Of a stretch of 59,004 nucleotides of DNA, positions 27,488 through 35,037 are shown piece after piece (position 1 is the stretch's first letter; every line of letters starts with the position of its first letter). The translations under genes and the position numbers were made by a program. Source of the DNA: an uncultured Pseudomonadota bacterium (GTDB taxonomy: Bacteria > Pseudomonadota > Alphaproteobacteria > Rs-D84). The stretch spans positions 1 through 59,004 of the forward strand of contig CAMVAB010000001.1 in NCBI GenBank assembly GCA_947165335.1. Reading direction: 5' to 3'. The notes beneath the pieces were generated by a model that was given only the letters and a program-made list of their open reading frames with translations, did no database searches and had not been told where the DNA came from.

Positions 27488-27838
27488 TTATCCGGCTATT
27501 TTATCTATGTTTGACAACCAATTTTTAACCAGATTTGGTTTTTTTACTTTTTTTGTTTTTTTGATTTTTTCTAAATTATCTTCTCGTTTTTCATCGTATG
27601 GTTTCGAAGTTTCAGAACGCAATCTTTTTAAAACCGCTTCTTCTGATAAACTGTCGCCTTTGTTTCCCGATGCGCCATATTTAGCGCGTTGCTCGGATAA
27701 AACTTTTTTTATCAAATTGGTTTTTGTTTCTTCGTCTTGCGCCATTTGTGATAATATTTTTTGCCGTTCTGTTTCTGCTGACTTTTTTGATTCTTTATAT
27801 TCTAAAACTTTGGTTACATCTGATACTAGTTGTCCCAT
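27488..27838 (-). CDS. Phage-cluster hypothetical protein upstream of terminase
   Basis: This is a 116-residue, strongly charged helical protein (SKKSAETERQKILSQMAQDE) with a basic C-terminus (KIKKTKKVKKPNLVKNWL). Similar small proteins stand before the terminase in podoviral genomes; a small-terminase or DNA-binding role is possible but unproved. The ribosome site AAAGGAG is strong. It lies 17 bases after the nozzle gene and 14 before the terminase ATPase part. Confidence 0.55.
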   Translation of the reverse strand: MGQLVSDVTKVLEYKESKKSAETERQKILSQMAQDEETKTNLIKKVLSEQRAKYGASGNKGDSLSEEAVLKRLRSETSKPYDEKREDNLEKIKKTKKVKKPNLVKNWLSNIDKIAG

Positions 27839-27855
27839 AAAAAACTCCTTTCATT

Positions 27856-29568
27856 TTATATTAAATACCAGCCATCTGTCGTTACAGACAATATGGTCGC
27901 TGGCAATTGTTCATCACTTGATACAGACCACAAAGGTTGCATGACATCAAAATGAATTCCTAATAAATTTATAGATAAATCACCGGTATACCCGCTGTTG
28001 CTTATATCATAATTATCATTTGGTATCACTACACGATTTCCATTTACAAAAACAGTCTTGGTATCTTTCAATCGCAAAGATATTTTATGCGTCCTTATTT
28101 TTCGTGGTGGATGATTATTAACAATCATAGGTAACGCCGATACACAATACGAAAAATCGAATGTTGTTGCGTCTTGCAAACAACTTGAATCAAATTTTTC
28201 TAGATAACATGTATTTTCACGCTTTACTATTACATAAGTTGAATCGCCTAAAACCGCTACATACTTAAAAGAACCATCTGTTTTATATGTGCCCCATGCT
28301 GCAATTTCTGTGTTAGCGTATTTATTCAACACAGCCATATATCCGTCAGACATAACAACATATAAACGATGTTCTGTTGAATTATATGCGATACTGATTG
28401 GATTATCCATCATATGTTTCGCATAACAACATAAATCTGTTGCATTATAAGTTTGATTCAATACATCCATATCTAATTCACGAATATCTTTACCTGATTT
28501 TGATATGAAAACTGTTGATCCTTCTATTTGCTGTGGTGGTAAATATCTTGTAACAACACTTCCAACTGAAGTATGCTGTTTAATATTTACGTTTGATGGT
28601 GTCAAAGGCGTATTTGAAATCGCCCATTCACCAACAGATGTTAATATTTGTAAATTATCACTACTAATAACAGTAGAAATTTGATGATGTTGCGCAGACA
28701 ACAATGATACAAATATAGCTTCATCGTCTAAACCTGTCCCGACATCAAAATTATTGTATTGGCTTGTCTTGGATAACCAAACGCTGTTCGGCAAAGATGT
28801 TGTTCCACCAAAAACAAGTCGGTTTTGATGAAAAGATACAGATATCGGCCAACCGCGTTTATTACTGAAAGAGGCTTCTTTCCAATCTTTTAATGGTTGT
28901 GCCGGCAAAGTATACGGAGAATAAGTATATACTGTCGCCACTCGAGAAGTTTGAACAGATTCAACAATCCATTGTTTATTATCCACAAACAATCTGATGC
29001 CTACCCAATCTATAGACCACATATCCTGATCTGTTGTAAATGTGGCATGATTATTATCGATACTACTTGTAGTAATTGTAATTGTGATATTTTCTGTATC
29101 ATTAAACCGCGAAAACGGTATATTTATACTAGAATCTTGGTTTGCATAAAAAGAAAAATTCGTTAATGAAAAATCAGTATCCGTCTTTGTTAGTACCCGC
29201 GGTTGATAATCAGGATGCACAAAAAATAAAGAATTGAATCTCTGGGCATATTGTAAATTTTTTAAATCTGTTGTTTCCCATGGTGCTATCAAAGTTTTTA
29301 TTTTTACATCATTTTGATATACAGATATCGCCTGTCGCGAGATAACCAACAAATACTTTTCTGATTCACTGATTATAAAAGGTACCAGTATTGCATTATT
29401 TGACACCGCTTCTATGCTTTTTAATCCATTTCTGCGTTTTAATGCCCCAGATTGTAAAACGTTCATATTTTCAAGTTTAGAAACCCCATGCATATTATTT
29501 ATTGCATAAAAATCTGGGGCTACTTCACCACAAGAAAAAATATTTTGGGTTTGAAGAAAATTTCCCAT
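27856..29568 (-). CDS. Phage tail nozzle protein (tail tubular protein B-like)
   Basis: This 570-residue beta-rich protein has the opening MGNFLQTQNIFSCGEVAPDF, a NVLQSGALKRRNG segment and GWPISVSFHQNRLVFGGT followed by LPNSVWLSKTSQYNNFD. The last two are shared by podoviral nozzle proteins that extend the tail tube below the adaptor. It directly follows the adaptor gene, as in T7-like genomes (gp11-gp12 order). The start follows CAAAGGATTT. Confidence 0.8.
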   Translation of the reverse strand: MGNFLQTQNIFSCGEVAPDFYAINNMHGVSKLENMNVLQSGALKRRNGLKSIEAVSNNAILVPFIISESEKYLLVISRQAISVYQNDVKIKTLIAPWETTDLKNLQYAQRFNSLFFVHPDYQPRVLTKTDTDFSLTNFSFYANQDSSINIPFSRFNDTENITITITTSSIDNNHATFTTDQDMWSIDWVGIRLFVDNKQWIVESVQTSRVATVYTYSPYTLPAQPLKDWKEASFSNKRGWPISVSFHQNRLVFGGTTSLPNSVWLSKTSQYNNFDVGTGLDDEAIFVSLLSAQHHQISTVISSDNLQILTSVGEWAISNTPLTPSNVNIKQHTSVGSVVTRYLPPQQIEGSTVFISKSGKDIRELDMDVLNQTYNATDLCCYAKHMMDNPISIAYNSTEHRLYVVMSDGYMAVLNKYANTEIAAWGTYKTDGSFKYVAVLGDSTYVIVKRENTCYLEKFDSSCLQDATTFDFSYCVSALPMIVNNHPPRKIRTHKISLRLKDTKTVFVNGNRVVIPNDNYDISNSGYTGDLSINLLGIHFDVMQPLWSVSSDEQLPATILSVTTDGWYLI

Positions 29569-29583
29569 GATGAAATCCTTTGG

Positions 29584-30105
29584 TTAAAATCTTGAATTTA
29601 TTAAAGAGAATTTATCTATGTTTGATTGATTCGTTGAAGTGGTACTATCTATGAATTTTGCTGATTGGTATTCGGATTCATATAGCGCACTTATCATTCT
29701 AAACACGTTTGAATCACCAAGCAATGGTATACAAAATTCAACTGCTAACTTGGTAGCAACCAAAGAAGCAAAATAATTTGGAAAATCTTCGGGTTCGCTC
29801 TTTACAATTGCCAATATTTCTATTGTTTCCCCTGATGTATCTATTTTATTACCCATTATCTGTCCTTCGCTTTTCAAAACACGTAAAACATTTTCCGGAA
29901 TAACAAAATCACCATCAGTATTTCTGATTAAAACTATTTTTTTTGTTGCGAATCGCCATGGAAACATTGCCAACAAAGTATCGACAGTAGAATCAAACAA
30001 AGTTCTTGATAATTGTGCAGCAACTGTATCTTCATGCCAGGATTGTATAGGTTTTTCGCCTAATTTCAGCAAAGCCATTGAACATAAATCTATTTTCGTA
30101 AACAT
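29584..30105 (-). CDS. Phage tail adaptor protein (tail tubular protein A-like)
   Basis: This is a roughly 173-residue protein. KIDLCSMALLKLGEKPIQSW near the start and MFPWRFATKKI are typical of the podoviral tail tubular A / head-tail adaptor family, which joins the portal ring to the nozzle. The ATG at 30105 has GGATTT at good distance; an in-frame ATG at 30117 is the alternative. Confidence 0.8.
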   Translation of the reverse strand: MFTKIDLCSMALLKLGEKPIQSWHEDTVAAQLSRTLFDSTVDTLLAMFPWRFATKKIVLIRNTDGDFVIPENVLRVLKSEGQIMGNKIDTSGETIEILAIVKSEPEDFPNYFASLVATKLAVEFCIPLLGDSNVFRMISALYESEYQSAKFIDSTTSTNQSNIDKFSLINSRF

Positions 30106-30126
30106 ATTGAAATCCATTTCTTAAAA

Positions 30127-30152
30127 AACGGGCCGATAAATATCGGCCCGTT
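30127..30152 (-). terminator. Terminator inside the phage cluster
   Basis: This is a 12-bp perfect stem (AACGGGCCGATA and its complement, loop AA) with a T run on the minus strand. It stands between the small head protein gene and the adaptor gene. Confidence 0.85.
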
Positions 30153-30172
30153 ATATATAAATAAAAACATTA

Positions 30173-30403
30173 CTATGAAAGCGCGCCTACACTTACAACG
30201 CCATCTGCTACTGTGATAACTTTGATAGTAGATCCATTTGAACCGTTAATCAAAATAATATCACCTGTGCTCATCAACGTTTTAACACTTGAGAAATACC
30301 CCGAAGTAGTTAATGCAGACAATGTTTCGTTTGCTTTGTAATGCCACAATGTAAATCCGTTTGCATACGCAATTACAGATAAATTTTTATTTTGAAATGC
30401 CAT
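30173..30403 (-). CDS. Small phage head-associated protein
   Basis: This 76-residue protein, with NLSVIAYANGFTLWHYKANE and GDIILINGSNGST, is a type often encoded just after the capsid gene in podoviruses and prophages. A decoration or head-completion role is inferred from position. The ribosome site is AAAAGGAATAT. Confidence 0.65.
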   Translation of the reverse strand: MAFQNKNLSVIAYANGFTLWHYKANETLSALTTSGYFSSVKTLMSTGDIILINGSNGSTIKVITVADGVVSVGALS

Positions 30404-30426
30404 ATGATATTCCTTTTGGTTATATT

Positions 30427-31254
30427 TTATGCAGCATCGTCATCGCATTTAATGCGAACAATACCTTCATCGTCGATTAACACAGCGCCTTGGGACATAC
30501 TGTTGCTGATAAAGTGCGCAGCACGTTCACCATGCCATGTGATATCAGTTTTAACTTCTTGACCACATGCATGACCAATACTTGATGCATGATAAATAAA
30601 GCAATCACGATCATCTGTGCTTGCCAATGGCAAAGAATTGCACAAGATCCAATTAACGCCTAACCATCTTCTTGATTCGCAACCGTCAACTAATGGTGTT
30701 GCACTGCCAACATAATCAGCAGAAACAAATTCATCCAAAGCCAACAATTCATTCCATTGGTGAACACCAACAACTGCGAATCTACGACCATCATCTGGAA
30801 CATCATTTTGATTTAATTTTTCCAATGCAGCCATAATCAAGGCTTTTGTTAATCCAGTAGAATAATCACCAACATATTGTGTTGCATTGTTCATAGCAGA
30901 AATAATCAGTTCATCTGTCTTGCGACCCAAAGCGTAAGCGCCAGCAGAAGCAACTACACGACGTTCATCAACGTTAGTTTTTAATTCATCCAACGAATCA
31001 ACCCAATCACCTGCATAGTAATCTTGCAATACACATTCAACTGGTGTGTGATTTAAATTCATCACTGGAACAATACCATGACGAGATTTTGTACTGGCAA
31101 TACCTTTGCCAACTTTTTGGAAAGTTGTTGAAGCGCCTACAACACCAGATTTGCTGCGAATAGTAGAGCGCAATTTTGTGCCCATTTGCTGATAAGCTAA
31201 ATGAACATCTGCTTCAAATTGTTTTATAAACACTTGATCTACAGAAAGAGACAT
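30427..31254 (-). CDS. Phage major capsid protein
   Basis: This 275-residue protein resembles the capsid proteins of BPP-1-like podoviruses. Landmarks are VDQVFIKQFEADVHLAYQQ at the start, a TTFQKVGKG segment and AGDWVDSLDELKTNVDERR. The shell would be HK97-fold by family. It follows the scaffold gene and precedes head-completion and tail genes, the expected order. The ribosome site is AAAAAGGATTTT. Confidence 0.85.
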   Translation of the reverse strand: MSLSVDQVFIKQFEADVHLAYQQMGTKLRSTIRSKSGVVGASTTFQKVGKGIASTKSRHGIVPVMNLNHTPVECVLQDYYAGDWVDSLDELKTNVDERRVVASAGAYALGRKTDELIISAMNNATQYVGDYSTGLTKALIMAALEKLNQNDVPDDGRRFAVVGVHQWNELLALDEFVSADYVGSATPLVDGCESRRWLGVNWILCNSLPLASTDDRDCFIYHASSIGHACGQEVKTDITWHGERAAHFISNSMSQGAVLIDDEGIVRIKCDDDAA

Positions 31255-31275
31255 ATAAAATCCTTTTTGTTTTAA

Positions 31276-31297
31276 TTAAAAAATGCCCGAACGGGCA
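31276..31297 (-). terminator. Hairpin before the capsid gene
   Basis: TGCCCG-AA-CGGGCA is followed on the minus strand by a T run, 22 bases before the capsid start. It could terminate or attenuate read-through into the capsid gene. Confidence 0.65.
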
Positions 31298-31427
31298 CGA
31301 CACAATTTTGATTTATGGTTATGCAAAATAATTTGCGCCAAAAAAACAAAACAAAATACTGGTCCACAAAATGGATTGTCCAATAAATAATACAGTGAGA
31401 CTTTGCAATCGCACTGTAAAATTTATC

Positions 31428-31486
31428 AAAAAAATCCCCAGAATCTAAAGATTCTGGGGACAATAAAAACCACGCAAAAACGCGTG
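31428..31486 (-). terminator. Tandem terminators after the Lys-Ala-Pro protein gene
   Basis: The first stem CACGC/GCGTG (31471-31486) and the second 12-bp stem TCCCCAGAATCT with its complement (31435-31460) both have T runs on the minus strand. They isolate the gene above from the capsid gene. The rest of 31298-31427 holds small imperfect inverted repeats and no gene. Confidence 0.85.
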
Positions 31487-31492
31487 AAATTC

Positions 31493-31783
31493 TTATTTTT
31501 TCTTTGCTACTTTTTTAACTGCTTTTTTTGCAGCTGGTTTTTTAGCAGGTGCTTTTTTTGCAACTGGTTTTTTTGCAGCTACTTTTTTTGCAGGTGCTTT
31601 TTTAGCAACTGGTTTTTTTGCAACTACTTTTTTTGCAACTGGTTTTTTTGCAGGTGCTTTTTTAGCAACTGGTTTTTTTGCTGCTGGTTTTTTAGCAGCT
31701 ACTTTTTTTGCAGGTGCTTTTTTTGCAGCTGGTTTTGCAGCTGGTTTTTTAGCGCATGCACATTTTTTCTTTAAACCGAACAT
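31493..31783 (-). CDS. Histone H1-like Lys/Ala/Pro-repeat protein
   Basis: This 96-residue protein is almost entirely repeats of KKPAAKK, KKPVAKK and KKAPAKK after the start MFGLKKKCACAKK. Such tails resemble histone H1 and bacterial AlgP/Hc proteins, which bind and condense DNA. The gene has a very strong ribosome site (AAGGAGAGAC). It lies between the scaffold and the capsid genes of the phage cluster but has its own terminators. The DNA consists of tandem imperfect repeats that could change number by slippage. Confidence 0.75.
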   Translation of the reverse strand: MFGLKKKCACAKKPAAKPAAKKAPAKKVAAKKPAAKKPVAKKAPAKKPVAKKVVAKKPVAKKAPAKKVAAKKPVAKKAPAKKPAAKKAVKKVAKKK

Positions 31784-31880
31784 TTGTCTCTCCTTGATTA
31801 AAGTTCTTGGCTAGAACAAAAATTTTTTTGTTCTTGTTTTATATTTTATATGAAATGAAATAAATAGTAAAGAATAAAAA

Positions 31881-32540
31881 TTATTTTGAATATAATTTTT
31901 TAAAACCATTTTCTATTTTACGAACATATTCTGGATCTTGATCTCGCCAATATTTTGGATCACGCATCATATCACGCAACATATCGTCAGTTAAATTTTC
32001 TGTTGCATTTTTATCTGTTAAAACTGTTGGTTCAAAAGATTGCATCATCTTGTATATGCCTTGAATTCCCTGGGGTGTAGAACACAATTCATCGAAAGCA
32101 TCTGCGGGTAAAAACTTTTCACCGAACGCATTTATTTCACGCATTGCATCATTCATTTTTTGTGTTGAACCAAAAAAATTTTTTAATTCATTTATTGCAT
32201 TATTTTGATTTTGTAATTCAAATAAATTTTTTAATGTCGGTTGTAAAAATTCTTCAGCAATAGAATAAATTTTTTCAACTTGTTTTGAAGTTAAACCAAT
32301 TTCATGAAATTTTTCACGCACCGATTCGTTATCAAACAAATCATTTTTTGGATATTCGTTTGCTGTATCAGGCACACCAATTGCATGATTAAATTTTTGT
32401 TTTGCATTTTCATCGTCATCATCTTTTGGCAACGATATCATACTGCTCATCTTTTTTTCGAGTTCACAATATGATTTAACCAGCGCAGATGTATTTAATT
32501 CGCCATTATCATCTAAAAACTTTTCTGGGATTTGTTCCAT
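31881..32540 (-). CDS. Phage capsid assembly (scaffold) protein
   Basis: This 219-residue acidic helical protein has the end segment MMRDPKYWRDQDPEYVRKIE, as in scaffold-type proteins encoded before the capsid gene in podoviruses and related prophages. Scaffold proteins shape the procapsid and leave before DNA entry. It overlaps the holin-like gene by one base. Confidence 0.72.
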   Translation of the reverse strand: MEQIPEKFLDDNGELNTSALVKSYCELEKKMSSMISLPKDDDDENAKQKFNHAIGVPDTANEYPKNDLFDNESVREKFHEIGLTSKQVEKIYSIAEEFLQPTLKNLFELQNQNNAINELKNFFGSTQKMNDAMREINAFGEKFLPADAFDELCSTPQGIQGIYKMMQSFEPTVLTDKNATENLTDDMLRDMMRDPKYWRDQDPEYVRKIENGFKKLYSK

Positions 32541-32731
32541 TATTTCTTTCCTTTGGTTGAAGATTCTTGTTTAAGAAAATAAATGCCGGATAATGTAAAT
32601 ATTGTTTGAAGCATTGTAAAAATATCTTCATCACCTATTAAATAAGCCCCGACTGCAGACAAAATACCTATACCAGACACAATATATGTTTTTTTACCTT
32701 TTAAATAACCACCATGTATAAATTTGTTCAT
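32540..32731 (-). CDS. Small holin-like membrane protein
   Basis: This 63-residue protein starts at ATG 32731 (after AAAGGATT). It has two hydrophobic stretches (YIVSGIGILSAVGAYLIG and IFTMLQTIFTLSGIYFL) and a basic tail. Position next to the cell-wall hydrolase suggests a holin. The longer open frame upstream lies in the hydrolase gene. Confidence 0.6.
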   Translation of the reverse strand: MNKFIHGGYLKGKKTYIVSGIGILSAVGAYLIGDEDIFTMLQTIFTLSGIYFLKQESSTKGKK

Positions 32732-32747
32732 TAAAAAATCCTTTGAT

Positions 32748-33158
32748 TTATAAATAAAACAATATATCTGAATATTCCGCAATATAACCACGCGACATCG
32801 CCCAATCTGGAATGATGTCTGTATGATGAAATTTTGTTGCACCAAAAACATAGTCTCGTAAATTACCATGCAACATTGTTTGAACAACTCTTAAACACAT
32901 TTGGAATTTTTTATCGGATGCTGGCACAGAAAGATTTTTATATCGTTTTGATTTTTTGTTTAATGCGTCGAAAGTGTCAGTGTCTTTTGCAATATCATCG
33001 AAAGATTTATTATATTTAATATGAATATTATAAATCATAGATGCAAACGCTTCGACCACAGCCAACGATTCAGCATTTGTTTCTGCATATACTATGCGTG
33101 CCAGTTTATATTGAATGATTTTTGAATCATCAACATTTGTAATTAAATTTAAATGCAT
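32748..33158 (-). CDS. SleB-type cell wall hydrolase (phage lysis or entry enzyme)
   Basis: This 136-residue protein has ARIVYAETNAESLAVVEAFASMIYN at the start and FGATKFHHTDIIPDWA near the end. Both are signatures of the SleB/CwlJ hydrolase_2 domain, with the catalytic Glu in YAET. There is no signal peptide, so it would need a holin. It opens the minus-strand phage cluster. The start at 33158 is chosen because the upstream frame runs through terminator sequence. Confidence 0.78.
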   Translation of the reverse strand: MHLNLITNVDDSKIIQYKLARIVYAETNAESLAVVEAFASMIYNIHIKYNKSFDDIAKDTDTFDALNKKSKRYKNLSVPASDKKFQMCLRVVQTMLHGNLRDYVFGATKFHHTDIIPDWAMSRGYIAEYSDILFYL

Positions 33159-33176
33159 GGTTAAATCCGTTTTGTA

Positions 33177-33243
33177 TAAAAAAAGCCGCACAAAAACTGT
33201 GCGGGATAAAAACAAGGGTAAAAAAAATCCGCTAAAACGCGGA
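33177..33243 (-). terminator. Tandem terminators after birA
   Basis: TCCGC-GTTTTA-GCGGA followed by eight Ts (33220-33243), then CCGCAC/GTGCGG followed by seven Ts (33177-33205). They separate birA from the phage cluster. Confidence 0.85.
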
Positions 33244-33304
33244 CAGACTTCTTACTCTTGATGCATACTATAATATCACAAATTGCATTAAAAGTCAAGA
33301 ATAT

Positions 33305-33970
33305 TTAAATACTGATTTCATCGGCATAGGTTAACATATATTTACTGTCGCATCTTAAAACCAACGCACCATCTTCATTTAAACCAATTAATTCAGCGAC
33401 TTTTCCATGATATTGAATTGTTTTATTTATTGCCGCAGCCAATTCAGTCCAACGTTCACGAACGATTGAAAAATCGGCACAGCGCCATTTATCTATTTTT
33501 TTCATCAACACAGCCAACACATCATTAACAGAAACTTTTGCATATTCAATCATCTTGGTTGTTTTGTATTCTTTGACAGTTGGACAAGTTTCAACATTTA
33601 TACCGATACCAATGATCACAAAATTTTGAGAATATTCTATTAAAATACCGCTTATCTTTTTTCCATTTATTAAAATATCATTTGGCCATTTGATTTGTGG
33701 TGTTATACCAAAAGCAATCATAGTTTCAGCAACCGCAACAGCAATAGAATAAGATAATTTTGGGTCGCGTTCACCTGTTTTGAATATGAAAGAAGCGTAT
33801 AAATTACCATGATGAGAAACCCATGTGCGTTTATAACGACCGCGCCCTGCACTTTGCGCCAAAGCAGTCACAACAGTTTTATTGGTGGCTTCGCCATGGG
33901 CGATTAAATCATGAGCATAATCTTGAGTACTTGGGATTTTATCTAAAGATATTAATTTATATGCGTCCAA
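33305..33970 (-). CDS. birA: Biotin--[acetyl-CoA-carboxylase] ligase
   Basis: BirA attaches biotin to the carboxyl carrier protein of acetyl-CoA carboxylase. The 221-residue protein has the biotin/ATP loop GRGRYKRTWVS, LSYSIAVAVAE, the motif IKWPNDILINGKKISGILIE and a C-terminal SH3-like cap. The N-terminal repressor HTH of E. coli BirA is missing, so this is a class I enzyme. Its start overlaps the gene upstream by about 14 bases. Confidence 0.93.
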   Translation of the reverse strand: MDAYKLISLDKIPSTQDYAHDLIAHGEATNKTVVTALAQSAGRGRYKRTWVSHHGNLYASFIFKTGERDPKLSYSIAVAVAETMIAFGITPQIKWPNDILINGKKISGILIEYSQNFVIIGIGINVETCPTVKEYKTTKMIEYAKVSVNDVLAVLMKKIDKWRCADFSIVRERWTELAAAINKTIQYHGKVAELIGLNEDGALVLRCDSKYMLTYADEISI

Positions 33971-34376
33971 TCTTATATTTCCCGTCTATGTTTTGTATGA
34001 TATCACATCCATATGTTTTTCGCAATTGATAAACAGCATTTTCCACTGCATGCGTTTTTACATTTGGCAGAACACCAATCATATCTTTTAATTCACGCAT
34101 TGTAATATTTGGATTTTTATAAAGAAAAACTATGATTTTATGCTGCAATGAAGGCAAAACAACATCACTTCCGAAAACATCATTTATAATGTCTTTGTTT
34201 TCAAAAGCCGCCAAAATGGCAGTTTGCAATTTCGGAACTGAAATAGGTGCTTTGATTTTAATATCATCGAACACGACATCTGCGACATTTGGCGAATCGA
34301 CCATATCTGCACCCAAATCAGTCAGAATACGATACCAACATTCATCCGAAGCAAAGATTTTTATATTTTCCAACAT
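33957..34376 (-). CDS. Winged-helix DNA-binding protein (response-regulator-like C-terminus)
   Basis: This is a roughly 139-residue protein. The C-terminal 70 residues (LQHKIIVFLYKNPNITMRELKD, HAVENAVYQLRKTYG, DGKYKIGRI) fit an OmpR-type winged helix. The N-terminal half could be a degenerate receiver domain, since it has no clear phospho-Asp site. Similar short regulators occur upstream of birA-like genes in related bacteria only as inference. The start may be ATG 34376 or GTG 34382; neither has a good ribosome site. Confidence 0.6.
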   Translation of the reverse strand: MLENIKIFASDECWYRILTDLGADMVDSPNVADVVFDDIKIKAPISVPKLQTAILAAFENKDIINDVFGSDVVLPSLQHKIIVFLYKNPNITMRELKDMIGVLPNVKTHAVENAVYQLRKTYGCDIIQNIDGKYKIGRI

Positions 34377-34425
34377 ACCCACACAATAGCCGATTTCAGC
34401 GCATTGTGCAAGATTTTATTATATA

Positions 34426-34668
34426 CTAGATAGTATGCGAATTGGACGGGATAAATTTAGTAAAATCTTCGAGATTTGCACCAGTAGACGCTAATATTTT
34501 TGAAATACTGTTGGTTGACGGCCATCTGGGTTGACCTTGTTTAGACCAACGTTTGCTTTTATTAAATGTTGTTGGGTCCAGACCGCTACACTTTGCAAGT
34601 CCCGAACAAGACATATTGTGTTCCATAGCAAATTTTTCTATTGCCGACCAAACATCATCATGTGTCAT
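34426..34668 (-). CDS. Short XRE-type HTH protein (repressor N-terminus without S24 domain)
   Basis: This 80-residue protein starts at ATG 34668 after GGAGAAAAA. It matches the N-terminal DNA-binding part of alphaproteobacterial S24 repressors: HNMSCSGLAKCSGLDPTTFNKSKRW followed by PRWPSTNSISKILASTGANLEDF. Those proteins usually continue for about 130 residues into a peptidase domain, absent here, and the following sequence does not encode it. It could be a truncated gene or a stand-alone HTH. Confidence 0.72.
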   Translation of the reverse strand: MTHDDVWSAIEKFAMEHNMSCSGLAKCSGLDPTTFNKSKRWSKQGQPRWPSTNSISKILASTGANLEDFTKFIPSNSHTI

Positions 34669-34795
34669 AGTATTTTTCTCCTGTAACTGCATCAGTTTCC
34701 CAATTCAACATCCATATATTACGGCTTTTTCAAGCAAATTTTCATTTGTTTGTTTTCCTAGGTAAAAAGGCAGAAAAATATACAAAAAAATTTTT

Positions 34796-35025
34796 TTGAC
34801 AAAAATACTTGACAAATCGTATTTTATGTATTACATTTCGATTCGTCAAAGGATGAATAATCGTTTGACTATATCGGGCCCAGAGTTTTCAGACTCCCTC
34901 CTACATTCTCTCTCCTCTGGACTTTGGGCCCAAACACGAGTTTCGGGATGCCCATTTCTTTTTCTCCTTTCCTTCCTTTCAGGGCATCCAGAAAAACACC
35001 ACCCAAACGGGTGGTGTTTCTTTTT
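34796..35025 (+). ncRNA. Candidate structured RNA with promoter and terminator
   Basis: The stretch between the HTH gene and the reverse transcriptase holds no convincing gene. It has promoter boxes (TTGACA 34796 with TATTTT 34820, or TTGACA 34809 with TACATT 34832), an inverted repeat around the likely start (34808-34819 with 34839-34851), two GGGCCC boxes that can close a domain (about 34879-34934), an 8-bp GGATGCCC/GGGCATCC pair and the terminator at 34994. Together these look like a short plus-strand RNA of about 180 bases, antisense to nothing coding until its terminator. Confidence 0.4.
34992..35025. terminator. Bidirectional terminator after the reverse transcriptase
   Basis: AAACACCACCC-AAAC-GGGTGGTGTTT, an 11-bp stem with T runs on both strands. 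It ends the DGR operon on the minus strand and the candidate RNA on the plus strand. Confidence 0.9.
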
Positions 35026-35037
35026 GAAACAGGACAA

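Noticed and set aside
31403..31774. Cys/Phe-repeat open frame on the plus strand
   Set aside because: It is the exact antisense of the Lys-Ala-Pro repeat gene, which has a strong ribosome site.
31493..31783. Possible CRISPR-like repeat array
   Set aside because: The repeats are contiguous, codon-phased and imperfect, without unique spacers. They encode the H1-like protein. No CRISPR array was seen elsewhere.
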